Positions 1 to 7,245 of a stretch of 64,000 bases of DNA are shown in pieces. Position numbers and translations under genes: made by a program. The DNA lies in contig JAFARE010000001.1 of NCBI GenBank assembly GCA_019245575.1, forward strand, positions 62,001-126,000, in the 5' to 3' direction. Every line of letters starts with the position of its first letter. Within the stretch, counting starts at the first letter, position 1. A model generated the notes under the pieces. That model was given only the letters and a program-made list of their open reading frames with translations. It did not search any database and was not told where the DNA came from. This stretch comes from Candidatus Dormiibacterota bacterium. Its GTDB lineage: Bacteria > Chloroflexota > Dormibacteria > Aeolococcales > Aeolococcaceae.

Positions 1-66
1 TCCAAGGCCAAGACGCCGGCTCGGGGCAAGGCGCCGTCGCGCTCATCCGGCCGCCGCGGCGGCTGA
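1..66 (+). CDS. C-terminal tail of a basic protein (5' end outside window)
   Basis: An open frame runs from the first base to a TGA at 64-66. The 21 visible residues are rich in Lys, Arg, Ala, Pro and Ser and end in RRGG. Such tails occur on HU-like DNA-binding proteins, RNA helicases and ribosome-associated proteins, so the family cannot be named. The stop codon lies inside a hairpin shared with the convergent acyltransferase gene. Confidence 0.5.
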   Translation, partial: SKAKTPARGKAPSRSSGRRGG

Positions 67-83
67 GCGAGGCTCGCTCAGCC
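61..83. terminator. Bidirectional hairpin across two convergent stop codons
   Basis: GGCTGAGCGAG (61-71) is the exact reverse complement of CTCGCTCAGCC (73-83), with one base between. The hairpin contains the TGA of the left gene and the complementary TCA that ends the acyltransferase gene. There is no long U-tract, so termination is inferred from position and symmetry. Confidence 0.6.
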
Positions 84-806
84 GTAGACGCCGCGGTACG
101 CGGGCGGCAGCAGCGCGGCGATGCGCGCGGCGACCTCATCCGCGATTGCGCGATCGTCAGCCCGCCCTGAGGGCGGTGCCAGCTCGAACGCCTCGCCGAA
201 CTGCACGGTGACGGGTACGCGGCGGGGCAGATGCGCGCCGCGCCGGAGCGCGCGCTCCGTCCCCCACACCGCCACCGGGAGCAGGCGCGCTCCCGAGCGC
301 CGCGCCAGAAAACCGATGCCTGCCTCCGCGCGTTTCATGCCCGGCGACGCTGCGCGCGTGCCCTCGACAAAGATGAGCACGCGCCCGCGCCTGGCGAGGA
401 TGTCGAGCGTGGTGCGCAGCGCCCACCGGTCGGGCGCGCCTCGGTCGACGGGATAACAGTTGCAGCCACCGAGGATCCACGCGGTGGCGGGATTCGAATA
501 GAGCTCGCGCTTCGCCATGCAGAACATCGTGCCCGGCGCGTAGCCGCCGAACAGGAATGCATCCACGTTGCTCAGGTGGTTGCACACCATGAGCATCGGA
601 CCGTCGAGCGGCACATTCTCCATGCCGCGCACCTGCAGTCCAGCGCCGAACCACGCGCGCAGCACAGCGCGGCTGAGGAACGACACCACACGGTAGCGCC
701 ATGGCCTGTGCCCGTCGTTGCGCACCGGGAAGGGATCAGGAAAGCCGCGAAGACGCCCGCTCACCGTGGCTGCATCGTAGGGCCCGCGCGTGAAGCGCGC
801 ATACAA
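78..806 (-). CDS. plsC: 1-acyl-sn-glycerol-3-phosphate acyltransferase (PlsC/LPLAT family)
   Basis: The product (242 aa) should transfer an acyl chain to lysophosphatidic acid to make phosphatidic acid at the inner face of the membrane. It carries the family's catalytic H-x4-D box (NHLSNVD, residues 76-82) and the acyl-acceptor box EGTR (148-151), with a proline-containing strand (YPVDRG) between them as in LPLATs. Length is normal for the family. The longest frame opens with TTG at 806; a GTG at 764 (VSGRLRGF) is an alternative, and neither has a strong ribosome binding site. The gene is convergent with the left-edge gene and divergent from tRNA-Lys, 11 bp away. A substrate other than lysophosphatidate is possible within this superfamily. 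Confidence 0.88.
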   Translation of the reverse strand: MYARFTRGPYDAATVSGRLRGFPDPFPVRNDGHRPWRYRVVSFLSRAVLRAWFGAGLQVRGMENVPLDGPMLMVCNHLSNVDAFLFGGYAPGTMFCMAKRELYSNPATAWILGGCNCYPVDRGAPDRWALRTTLDILARRGRVLIFVEGTRAASPGMKRAEAGIGFLARRSGARLLPVAVWGTERALRRGAHLPRRVPVTVQFGEAFELAPPSGRADDRAIADEVAARIAALLPPAYRGVYG

Positions 807-817
807 TCACGTCGCTC

Positions 818-888
818 GCCCCCTTAGCTCATCGGTAGAGCAGCCGGCTTTTAACCGGTTGAGGGAGGTTCGATTCCTCCAGGGGGCA
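818..888 (+). tRNA. trnK: tRNA-Lys (anticodon TTT)
   Basis: A full cloverleaf can be drawn. The acceptor GCCCCCT (818-824) pairs with AGGGGGC (881-887), followed by discriminator A888. The D arm is GCTC/GAGC. The anticodon stem GCCGG/CCGGT encloses loop CTTTTAA with anticodon TTT. The T arm is GGAGG-TTCGATT-CCTCC. CCA is not encoded. A 9-base direct repeat GCACTCGCG begins at the 3' end (886-894) and recurs at 902-910. Confidence 0.95.
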
Positions 889-1040
889 CTCGCGTTTCGT
901 CGCACTCGCGGTTGCATCGTTGGAGGCATAAGGCGGATCCCGCCTCACCTACTTGCGGAATGGAAGAGTCGGTATGGCCGTGTTCGCTGAGTGCACGTCA
1001 CGGGGCGACCTCACTGCCCCCGGCCGCCACCGTAGCGGCG

Positions 1041-1337
1041 CTAATACACGACGAACACGACCTCTTGGTGTTCGCCAGTCGAGCGCTCGACGAAGAACCG
1101 GGCATTGGGGTCCTCAGCTTGCAGTCTGGCGAAGTAGGCTTCCCGGTTAAGCGCCCGCACGATCACGTCGGTGCGGTTGAGGCCAAGCCGCGTCGCTATA
1201 GCGTCGATGGCCTGGACAAGCAGAGATGGGAGATTGACGTTGACACGGGTAATCGCGACACGCGTGCCGGTGGCCACCTCCGCGGGCTGCCCCTGGCGAT
1301 CGCTTAGGGAGACGTCCATCTCATGCTCCTCTGCCAT
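1041..1337 (-). CDS. Ribbon-helix-helix (CopG/MetJ-like) small DNA-binding protein
   Basis: The protein is 98 aa from the ATG at 1337 (MAEEHEMDV). Residues about 32-70 fit a ribbon-helix-helix fold: a short strand (RVAITRVNVNL) followed by two helices (SLLVQAIDAIATRL, NRTDVIVRALNREAYF). Family members bind DNA as dimers, often as antitoxins or autorepressors. No toxin partner is visible next to it. The frame stays open to 1412, but the start at 1337 has a GAGGG Shine-Dalgarno sequence, which sits inside a perfect 7-bp hairpin. The gene lies in a locally lower-GC patch downstream of tRNA-Lys. Confidence 0.65.
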   Translation of the reverse strand: MAEEHEMDVSLSDRQGQPAEVATGTRVAITRVNVNLPSLLVQAIDAIATRLGLNRTDVIVRALNREAYFARLQAEDPNARFFVERSTGEHQEVVFVVY

Positions 1338-1339
1338 TG

Positions 1340-1356
1340 AGCCCTCGCTGAGGGCT
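1340..1356 (-). promoter_or_regulatory. Palindrome covering the ribosome binding site of the RHH gene
   Basis: AGCCCTC (1340-1346) and GAGGGCT (1350-1356) are perfect inverted repeats around a 3-base loop. The right place for the RHH gene's Shine-Dalgarno GAGGG, just upstream of its ATG at 1337, is within this element. It could hide the ribosome binding site in RNA, or serve as a DNA operator for the RHH protein. Confidence 0.4.
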
Positions 1357-1546
1357 GAGCCTTGACCGATGTGGATGTTATGCGTATCTCCAGTGCATGT
1401 CAAGCGCATCATGGGTGTCTCCGTGGGCGTAGTCCTGATTCGCCGGCAGGTCGACCGAGGACTGGGCGCTCCCGGTCCGAGTTGCGGTCAGCCGGCCGTG
1501 CGCTGAGCGATGTGGGCGACCGGCAGCGTCGCTGCGGCACCGGTCA

Positions 1547-1933
1547 GTGACTGGCCCTGGTAGCGGGGGGCCTCCGCCACCCCCACCGGAACCGGTTTCA
1601 ACGGATGCCCGGTTCTGGGCCACCGAAGGTGATCCAACTCAAATGGTCGCCGGCCAACTTGATCAAGAGATACCCACTAGTCGCGGCTACCTCGAAGCGC
1701 AGGAACACACCATTTCCCGGACCACGACCGCGGCGGGCGATACGGTTACCGCGGCAACCGGGATACCTGCTGTGATTGAAGCGGCGGGTCCCTATGTCGT
1801 GGGTTTAGCCGCGATCATCGTCGCAGCAGTACTCCACGACATACACGCCTTGGAACTAATCGGCGGTGGCGTAGCTGGCGGCGCCACGGTATACGGGTTC
1901 AGGAAGCGACGAGGCAGAACGTCGTCGCTCTGA
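1547..1933 (+). CDS. Small predicted membrane protein, unknown function
   Basis: A 128-aa frame starts at a GTG (1547). It begins with a Gly/Pro-rich stretch (six prolines), has a soluble middle, and ends with one or two hydrophobic segments (about residues 78-115, including VVGLAAIIVAAVL) and a basic tail FRKRRGR. This predicts a C-terminally anchored inner-membrane protein. No family is recognised. An internal ATG at 1643 would remove the proline run. It diverges from the RHH gene, and the two share the lower-GC patch between tRNA-Lys and the deacetylase, which may be acquired DNA. Confidence 0.45.
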   Translation: MTGPGSGGPPPPPPEPVSTDARFWATEGDPTQMVAGQLDQEIPTSRGYLEAQEHTISRTTTAAGDTVTAATGIPAVIEAAGPYVVGLAAIIVAAVLHDIHALELIGGGVAGGATVYGFRKRRGRTSSL

Positions 1934-1979
1934 TGCCAGTCCCTCGGGTGGCAGAGCTCGAGGGCGCGGCACAAGGGCT

Positions 1980-2717
1980 TCACAGCTCCCACCGCCCGGC
2001 CAACTCGTGGGCCAGCAGCGAGGGGTCGCGCGCCAGGCTGCGGTCGTCGAGCCGCAGAACCGTGAGTTGCGTGGCGTAGTGCGCGAGCAACTTCTCCTTG
2101 AACTCGCGCCCGGCGGCGTCGAGGTGCACCACCTGGGCCGTGAGCCGAGCGGGATCGAGCCCGGTCTGCTGCAGCTCGTGGTCCAACCATGCGTCGACGT
2201 CGAGATGCTCCACGCGTTCACCGGTCACCGATGACGGCCAGCCATACGTCAGCGCGTGGGGCACGTCCGCGTAGAGCACCGCTGCCGTGTGCCGATGCCG
2301 CCGCGCAGCGAGCATGCCCGCCTCGCGCGTGGCTTGGTGATCGTCGTGCCCGATGCCTGCAGGCAGCCACACCTCTGACGCGGCGGAGATGAGCATGTGC
2401 AGGTCGGCGGCGACGGCATCCACGTCCAGCGCGGCACCGTTCCGGTGCTGCCCATCAAGGTGCTCCAGCCGCACACCCGTCGCCCGGGCGAACCGCATGG
2501 CGGCGACGTCCTCGGCAATACGCTCCTGCTGCCGGCCCCGCGCGCTGGAGGCGCCGCTGAGCCGGTCCCACCAACCCAGCGGTGCGTCGCTCGACGGCAG
2601 CCCGGCGCACACCGTGACGACCACGGCGCCGCCGGCGCGCAGCCTGTGGCTGGCCGACAACGCCGCGTCGTCGAGGTGCGGCGAGACGATGAGCACGCCT
2701 CGCACGGCATCGTTCAC
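1980..2717 (-). CDS. PIG-L/LmbE family zinc deacetylase
   Basis: The 245-aa product has the N-terminal metal-binding signature SPHLDDA (residues 12-18) and a second metal/catalytic motif HDDH in the middle (GHDDHQATRE). This defines the PIG-L family, which removes acetyl groups from N-acetylglucosaminyl conjugates such as mycothiol or bacillithiol precursors, antibiotics or glycans. It ends in WEL with no signal peptide, so it is probably cytosolic. The precise substrate cannot be read from sequence: no mycothiol synthesis genes lie nearby, and the neighbours are unrelated regulators. Confidence 0.85.
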   Translation of the reverse strand: MNDAVRGVLIVSPHLDDAALSASHRLRAGGAVVVTVCAGLPSSDAPLGWWDRLSGASSARGRQQERIAEDVAAMRFARATGVRLEHLDGQHRNGAALDVDAVAADLHMLISAASEVWLPAGIGHDDHQATREAGMLAARRHRHTAAVLYADVPHALTYGWPSSVTGERVEHLDVDAWLDHELQQTGLDPARLTAQVVHLDAAGREFKEKLLAHYATQLTVLRLDDRSLARDPSLLAHELAGRWEL

Positions 2718-2743
2718 GCGTGCAGTCTAGGCGCGCATGAAGT

Positions 2744-3151
2744 TCAGCTTCGCAACCGCAAGACGGCGACGCTGACGAGGTACGTGACTCCCGCGAGGGC
2801 CCCGAGCCAGAAGTACGGCGCGCCGCTGCGGCCCCGGGCCAGCTCATAGATGAACGCGCCGACGATCACCAGGATCAGCACCAGCGCCGTGTATGCGGTT
2901 GCGCGCAGGTCGATCATGGCGAAGCGCTCATCGCGCTCGTCACCACGGAGACCGCGGATGGTCTCGCTGCGCCCCCCGAAGAGCAGGAGGGCGGCTCCGA
3001 ACACCACCATGATCCCAAACATCTCGAGCCCGAGCTGCAGCTTGCCGCCCAGCGTCGCGGCGATGAAGTACGCCACACCGGCGGCCAAACTGAGGCTGGG
3101 GAGAACCCACTTCACGTGCGGCCTAGGCACGCGCTTTGTCTCCATCGACAT
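2744..3151 (-). CDS. DUF2178-like integral membrane protein
   Basis: This small protein (135 aa) has four predicted membrane helices in two pairs, separated by a conserved-looking loop with RGDERDERFAMID. That layout matches the DUF2178 family usually encoded with a YozG-type XRE regulator. The start at 3151 (MSMETK) has GGAGGA eight bases upstream; the ATG two codons later is also possible. The start lies inside the XRE gene, overlapping its end by about 29 bp, so the two are translationally coupled. The role of the family is unknown. Confidence 0.72.
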   Translation of the reverse strand: MSMETKRVPRPHVKWVLPSLSLAAGVAYFIAATLGGKLQLGLEMFGIMVVFGAALLLFGGRSETIRGLRGDERDERFAMIDLRATAYTALVLILVIVGAFIYELARGRSGAPYFWLGALAGVTYLVSVAVLRLRS

Positions 3152-3332
3152 CGAAAATTTCCTCCACGCTTGTTTTGAAATAGCGAGCCAACTCAAGTGC
3201 CAGCGGCAGCGACGGTGTGTAGCGCTCGGTCTCGATCGCATTGATCGTCTGCCGCGAGACTCCGAGCGCGTCGGCGAGCTGGCCCTGGGAGAGGCCGCGC
3301 CCGGAGCGCAGCTCGCGGACCAAGTTCCTCAT
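3123..3332 (-). CDS. XRE-family helix-turn-helix regulator (YozG-like)
   Basis: The product (69 aa from the ATG at 3332) is a single HTH_3 domain. Helix-turn-helix residues LSQGQLADALGVSRQTINA (about 15-33) are followed by the family-typical YTPSLPLALELARYF and IFDVDGD. The longer frame to 3374 adds residues not seen in relatives, while the 3332 start has GGGAG just upstream. Proteins of this type repress their own operon, here the membrane gene they overlap. Two palindromes lie over the apparent promoter at 3369-3416. Confidence 0.85.
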   Translation of the reverse strand: MRNLVRELRSGRGLSQGQLADALGVSRQTINAIETERYTPSLPLALELARYFKTSVEEIFDVDGDKARA

Positions 3333-3368
3333 ACTCCCGGCGGGCCCTCCGTTCTGCAGCAGCGACGG

Positions 3369-3416
3369 AGTCAAGCTTACTTGACACCCGAACGGGCTGT
3401 CAAGCTTCCTTTACAG
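3369..3416 (-). promoter_or_regulatory. Tandem palindromic operators over an XRE promoter
   Basis: Site 1 is a perfect inverted repeat GTCAAG-CTTA-CTTGAC (3370-3385). Site 2 is a near-perfect one, TGTCAAG-CTTC-CTTTACA (3399-3416). Their centres are 30 bp apart, three helical turns. On the minus strand TTGACA (3404-3399) and TAAGCT (3379-3374) are spaced 18 bp and would serve as -35 and -10, one inside each palindrome. This fits cooperative autorepression by the XRE protein. Confidence 0.65.
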
Positions 3417-3437
3417 GCAGGATCGCTGCCACGCTCC

Positions 3438-4022
3438 TCAGCCGAGGCCCAGTGGAACCGGGATGGGGACCAGCTGGCCGCCCGGCGGGACCGCGAACGT
3501 CACCGTGCGTCCGTCCGAGTAGCGGCGGTGCCAGGTCCGAGTGGCCGCGTCGAATGAGTCGGTCGCAGTCACGGTGTTGGCGCTGCCGCCCAGGGTGAAG
3601 GTGCATCGCTCGGATGGCGTCGCAGCGGGCTGATCGAGGTCGCACACACCGCTCATTCGCGTTCCATCTACGACGCCGACTGCCGTGCCACGCACCACGC
3701 CGGCGCCTCGCGATACAAGCACCAACGTCAGCGGCCCCCTGAAAACACGCACAGCGGAGGACTGCCTGACTGCGGTGAATGCATCCGACCCTACCCAGAC
3801 TGTGCCGGCGGACATGTAGATCTGCGTCGCCGGCGTGGACAGGGCAAGCGCCGCACCCGTGGCGGCAAGAGCAAGTCCCGCCACACTGAGCCAGCGGCCG
3901 CGATTGCGTCGCAGCGCGGCGCGCCAGACGGGCGGAGCGCCGCGCGCGGGCGCGAGGCCACCGATCGGCACCGGGATGTTCTGCGACGTTCGCTCCAAGG
4001 CCGTGGGACTCATGCGGTGCAT
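3438..4022 (-). CDS. Predicted membrane-anchored protein of the Tad-like operon, unknown
   Basis: This is the last gene of the ten-gene minus-strand operon. From the ATG at 4022 it is 194 aa; an ATG at 4013 is equally possible, and the longer frame to 4079 overlaps the upstream gene. It has a proline-rich N-terminus, one membrane helix (about residues 42-62, GLALAATGAALAL), and an extracytoplasmic domain of beta character with two cysteines about 15 residues apart (GVCDLD, ERCTF) that could form a disulfide. No known family is recognised. By topology and position it could be a TadE/TadG-like accessory, but it lacks the pilin-like processing motif. Confidence 0.55.
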   Translation of the reverse strand: MHRMSPTALERTSQNIPVPIGGLAPARGAPPVWRAALRRNRGRWLSVAGLALAATGAALALSTPATQIYMSAGTVWVGSDAFTAVRQSSAVRVFRGPLTLVLVSRGAGVVRGTAVGVVDGTRMSGVCDLDQPAATPSERCTFTLGGSANTVTATDSFDAATRTWHRRYSDGRTVTFAVPPGGQLVPIPVPLGLG

Positions 4023-4030
4023 CGGGCCAT

Positions 4031-4480
4031 CTACCCGGTGTGCTCCCGCAGGCTGACCGCGCAATCGCGAATCACGCATGGGTCGAGGTCGACGCGCAGC
4101 GTGAGATGCACGCGCCGGGGCGGAACGGGTATGAGGCGGCCGCCTGTCAGCTCCCGCACCGACTGGTCCTCGAACTCGACGTCGACGCGCACGGGTCGCG
4201 TGCTGTCCAGGAGCTCACCCTCAATGCGCACCTCGGCAAAGCTGCCGAAATCCGGCCTCATGCGCTCATGGCTGTTCAAGTGCGGCCGCAGCGCGGCCCG
4301 CAGACGCTGAGCCAGTTCGCGCGACACAGTTGCATCGAACGCGGGTTCGTCGCCCGCCACTGCAACCGCCAGCTCGTACGTGAAGGACTCGACTGCGCTG
4401 GTGATGTCGCGCAACCTGCTGTCGCGGGTCGCGGCCTGGTTTGGCGCATCGCTGCCAGTCCGGCGCAACCCCGGCCTCAT
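4031..4480 (-). CDS. Unknown soluble protein of the Tad-like operon
   Basis: The 149-aa product starts at an ATG that overlaps the stop of the upstream MinD-like gene (ATGA at 4477-4480), indicating translational coupling. There is no signal peptide or membrane helix. Residues about 25-80 look helical and the C-terminal half has alternating strands (VRIEGELLD, RPVRVDVEFEDQ, RVHLTLRVDLD). No domain is recognised. Its place between an ATPase and a membrane-anchored protein suggests it is a component or regulator of the same machine. Confidence 0.55.
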   Translation of the reverse strand: MRPGLRRTGSDAPNQAATRDSRLRDITSAVESFTYELAVAVAGDEPAFDATVSRELAQRLRAALRPHLNSHERMRPDFGSFAEVRIEGELLDSTRPVRVDVEFEDQSVRELTGGRLIPVPPRRVHLTLRVDLDPCVIRDCAVSLREHTG

Positions 4481-6000
4481 GCCACGCGCACGCGTGCAGC
4501 ATCGGTTACGGCCTCAGCAAGCCGGCGGTACGCCACGCGCAGTCCTGGGGAGACGGCCTGCACCGGCAGGCCCTCCATCACCGCGTAGCGCACTCGATCG
4601 GCGTCGTCCGGCAGTGGAACGACGGCATGTACCCGTTGAGCGATTGCATGCAGGTAGCGCTTGGTCAGAGGGTGTTCGCGATTTCGCCGCGAGCGAGGAT
4701 TGATGTACGCGACGACCGCCGGCGGCAGGCCCGGGACTTCGAGAAAGTCGAGAACGCCGTTGAACTCCTGCTTGGACGGACCGGTGGGCAGCAGGAGCAC
4801 ATCCGCCTCATCGACCCAGAATGCCGCGGCTGCCGCTTCCGCTCCTCCGGCCACGTCCGGCAGGCGATTGCTGAGGTCGATGATCGTGAACGAGTACGAC
4901 GTGCGCAGGAAGGCGGCGAACCGCCGGATGTCAGTGCGCGAGTATTCAGAGCCTTCACGATCCTCCGGATAGCAGGCGAGCGCAGGAGTCGTCGCGTGCA
5001 CCGGTAGCGGAGGGTCCACACCGCGGCTCAGAGCCGCAACCGCCTGCCTGACCGTCGCTGCGGCCGCCGGGAGATTCAGTTGCCCCCAAGCGTCCGGATT
5101 GGCGAGGTTGGCGTCGACGATCGCGGCGCGGCGGCCAACAGCATCGAGCGCCTCGCCTGCAACGATGGCAATGCCTGCCGCGTGGCTTGTCTTTCCCACA
5201 CCACCTTTGCGCGAGCCGACTGCGACGACGATCGGGCCCTCATCCAGGATCCGATGTGCCAGCTCCGCGCCGGAGTTGCCCGGAGACCGCACCCGACCTG
5301 CTTCATGGGCACGCGGCCGGCGGAGACGAGCCCACAGGGCCGCAGGTTGACCGGGTGCTCGCGCGGCGCCGCGCACGGGTGGCAGAAGCGGCGGCTCAAC
5401 GCGATGGCTCTCGAGGCCGCGCGGAGGTTCTCGATCATTCAGCATCGCCGCCAGCAAATCGAAAGGGTCGGCTGGGGGAATGCGATCGGACGGCGCCGCC
5501 GCATGCGACGCCGCCGAATCGCGCATGGTTGAGCCGACGGCGTGTTCGCCGGCCGCCGGAGCAACCGGCGGCTTACCGAAGCGGTGCACTGCTTCATACA
5601 CCAGGTCCATCTCGCTATCGCACAGCACGGCGAACGCAGATCCAAGCGCGTCATACCGCAGCGCATCGATTGATGAACGGACTTCGATCAGGAAGCAGCC
5701 GTCGATGCCTCTGATCCAGTCGAGCAGCCCTTCCTGGTGCTCGATCAGGTACACCGGCTGCGAGTCGGGCGGCACGGCGCCGGCCCACCACCGGTCGAGA
5801 AGTTCCTGAGAAGCCGCCGCTGCAAAGAACGCGAGGCCGCGCTCCGGTGGCACCAGCACAGTGCCGCCAAGGGCATCCGCGAGCACCTCAGCGGACATCC
5901 GGGCCCTGCTCTCGTCGTTGAGCAGCACGAGGAACACCGGCGCGCTCGCGTCACCGTGCAAGGCGAAGAGCCTCCTGAACATCGGCTCGGGATCCACCAC
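4477..6000 (-). CDS. MinD/ParA-like ATPase with novel N-terminal domain
   Basis: The 507-aa product has three parts: an N-terminal domain of about 140 residues with no recognised family, a Pro/Arg-rich linker (about 145-245), and a SIMIBI-class ATPase domain from about residue 255. That domain has an intact deviant Walker A, KGGVGKT (265-271), the A' aspartate in IVDANL, and LLLPTGPSKQEF later. Such ATPases (CpaE/TadZ in Tad systems) position secretion machines at a pole or on the membrane. The start is a GTG at 6000 inside the upstream gene; an ATG at 5982 is the alternative. It is the second MinD-like protein of this operon and the only one with an intact P-loop. Confidence 0.8.
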   Translation of the reverse strand: MVDPEPMFRRLFALHGDASAPVFLVLLNDESRARMSAEVLADALGGTVLVPPERGLAFFAAAASQELLDRWWAGAVPPDSQPVYLIEHQEGLLDWIRGIDGCFLIEVRSSIDALRYDALGSAFAVLCDSEMDLVYEAVHRFGKPPVAPAAGEHAVGSTMRDSAASHAAAPSDRIPPADPFDLLAAMLNDREPPRGLESHRVEPPLLPPVRGAARAPGQPAALWARLRRPRAHEAGRVRSPGNSGAELAHRILDEGPIVVAVGSRKGGVGKTSHAAGIAIVAGEALDAVGRRAAIVDANLANPDAWGQLNLPAAAATVRQAVAALSRGVDPPLPVHATTPALACYPEDREGSEYSRTDIRRFAAFLRTSYSFTIIDLSNRLPDVAGGAEAAAAAFWVDEADVLLLPTGPSKQEFNGVLDFLEVPGLPPAVVAYINPRSRRNREHPLTKRYLHAIAQRVHAVVPLPDDADRVRYAVMEGLPVQAVSPGLRVAYRRLAEAVTDAARVRVA

Positions 6001-6349
6001 AGCACAGCACCGGCGCTGACGTCGTGCGATGCACCAGAGCCAGTGTGAGGACCAGGACGCCCACCAGCACGCACAGTGCGGGCATCAGGATGTCGGAGCG
6101 GCCGCGCGTGGCGCGTCGGGCATCGTGCAGCGCCGCCGCGAAGGCCGCCATCGCGAGTGCGCCGATTACCACCCATGCCAAGAGGACGACAGCTTGGCTG
6201 GCGGCTTCCGCAGTGGGAATCGACTGAGCGAAGAACAGGATCGACGAACGCGGCGCCGGCAATCCCAACGATGCGGCAGTGACCCCCACCAACGCGGCCG
6301 CGAGCAGGGCGGCCAGAGCCATGCGGCGGAGCAAGAATGAGCGCATCAC
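5951..6349 (-). CDS. Small multi-helix membrane protein of the Tad-like operon
   Basis: A 132-aa protein with three hydrophobic segments (about residues 10-30, 50-72, 88-108) and a short basic loop. The start at 6349 (GTG) or 6346 (ATG) overlaps the tadC stop, and the 3' end overlaps the downstream ATPase gene by 50 bp. No family is recognised. Topologically it could be a polytopic partner of TadB/TadC or of the following MinD-like protein. It shows no prepilin-peptidase aspartates, so it is not a TadV replacement. Confidence 0.55.
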   Translation of the reverse strand: MMRSFLLRRMALAALLAAALVGVTAASLGLPAPRSSILFFAQSIPTAEAASQAVVLLAWVVIGALAMAAFAAALHDARRATRGRSDILMPALCVLVGVLVLTLALVHRTTSAPVLCCGGSRADVQEALRLAR

Positions 6350-7245
6350 CCGCCCTGGATGCCGCCCGAGATGGCGCTGAAGGCAGGGGCGCCGATGATG
6401 AGCAGCAGCGGGATCAGCATCGCCGCAACCGGCAGCGTGACGAGGGTCTTGGCTCGAGCCGCGCGCATGCGTGCCGTGGCGAGCCGTTCCCGGTACGTGC
6501 TCAAAGCCAGCCGCGTGTAGACATCCCGCTCCGAGATCCCCACATGAGCCGTTTCCGCAGCGTCGGCCAGCTGCAACAACTCGGGTATCTGGTACGCGTC
6601 ACCGACGAGCCGGTACTGCTCGATGGTGCTGCGGTAAGGTGCCGAAACAAGCCGTTCGAAACCGCGCCTGTCGAGCAACCCTGCGAGAGCACCGGCGGAT
6701 TCACAGCGTGCGAGCGTCGCAACAGCTTCATCCAGCTGGAAGCCGCGCGAGTCGGTCATGACCGCGAGGACCATCATCATGTCGCCGAGCGCGCGGCTCG
6801 ATGCTTCGCGCGTTCTCCGGGCTGTCCGGCGAAGCTCCAGCAGGCTGAGCGGGATCAATGACAGCGCCGCGAGCGCTAGCAGCCACGGGGGCAGCGGCCA
6901 GTCGTGGATCACCGCACGTGCGAGTGAGTCCGCCGTCAACAAGGCCGCCAGGACCCCGAACGTCAACGCGGCCGTCTTCGCGATGAATGACAGGGGGCTT
7001 TCGCGGCGGTCCGCCATCGCGAGGAGACGCTGAAGATCCAGCTCATGCTGAAGGCGCTTGAGTGCGGGCGACTGTTCGACGGCACGCTCCAGACGGGAGC
7101 TTGGCGTCCGGAAGCGGCGAAGCGTGGCAAGCCTTCGCCAGGCACGCACATCTGGCGGCGTGAAAACGTCGAGGGCCGTCAGCCCGGCGAACCACACCAC
7201 AATCGCGACGACAGCGACGACCGCGTAGGGAACAGCGTCAGCCAT
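6346..7245 (-). CDS. tadC: TadC-like inner-membrane platform protein (T2SF family)
   Basis: From the ATG at 7245 (MADAVPYAV), with a strong AGGAGG upstream, the product is 299 aa. One membrane helix lies at the N-terminus, a pair at about 95-145, and one at the C-terminus (TLVTLPVAAMLIPLLLIIGA), around cytoplasmic helical segments. This is the T2SF/GspF fold of TadC. The order TadA-TadB-TadC is the canonical Tad order and supports the name. TadB and TadC together form the platform that couples the ATPase to assembly of a pilus or pseudopilus. Sequence divergence from textbook TadC is evident. Confidence 0.75.
   Translation of the reverse strand: MADAVPYAVVAVVAIVVWFAGLTALDVFTPPDVRAWRRLATLRRFRTPSSRLERAVEQSPALKRLQHELDLQRLLAMADRRESPLSFIAKTAALTFGVLAALLTADSLARAVIHDWPLPPWLLALAALSLIPLSLLELRRTARRTREASSRALGDMMMVLAVMTDSRGFQLDEAVATLARCESAGALAGLLDRRGFERLVSAPYRSTIEQYRLVGDAYQIPELLQLADAAETAHVGISERDVYTRLALSTYRERLATARMRAARAKTLVTLPVAAMLIPLLLIIGAPAFSAISGGIQGG

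Noticed and set aside
84-830. Several long plus-strand frames opposite the plsC gene
   Set aside because: They are Arg/Ala-rich shadows of a gene with clear acyltransferase motifs, as expected in a high-GC genome.
886-910. Direct repeat GCACTCGCG as an attachment site
   Set aside because: Only nine bases, spaced 16 bp, with no integrase or second copy of the tRNA 3' end in the window.
5951-6349. Prepilin peptidase (TadV) for the three-helix protein
   Set aside because: The family's two conserved aspartates and the GxGD-type motif are not present.
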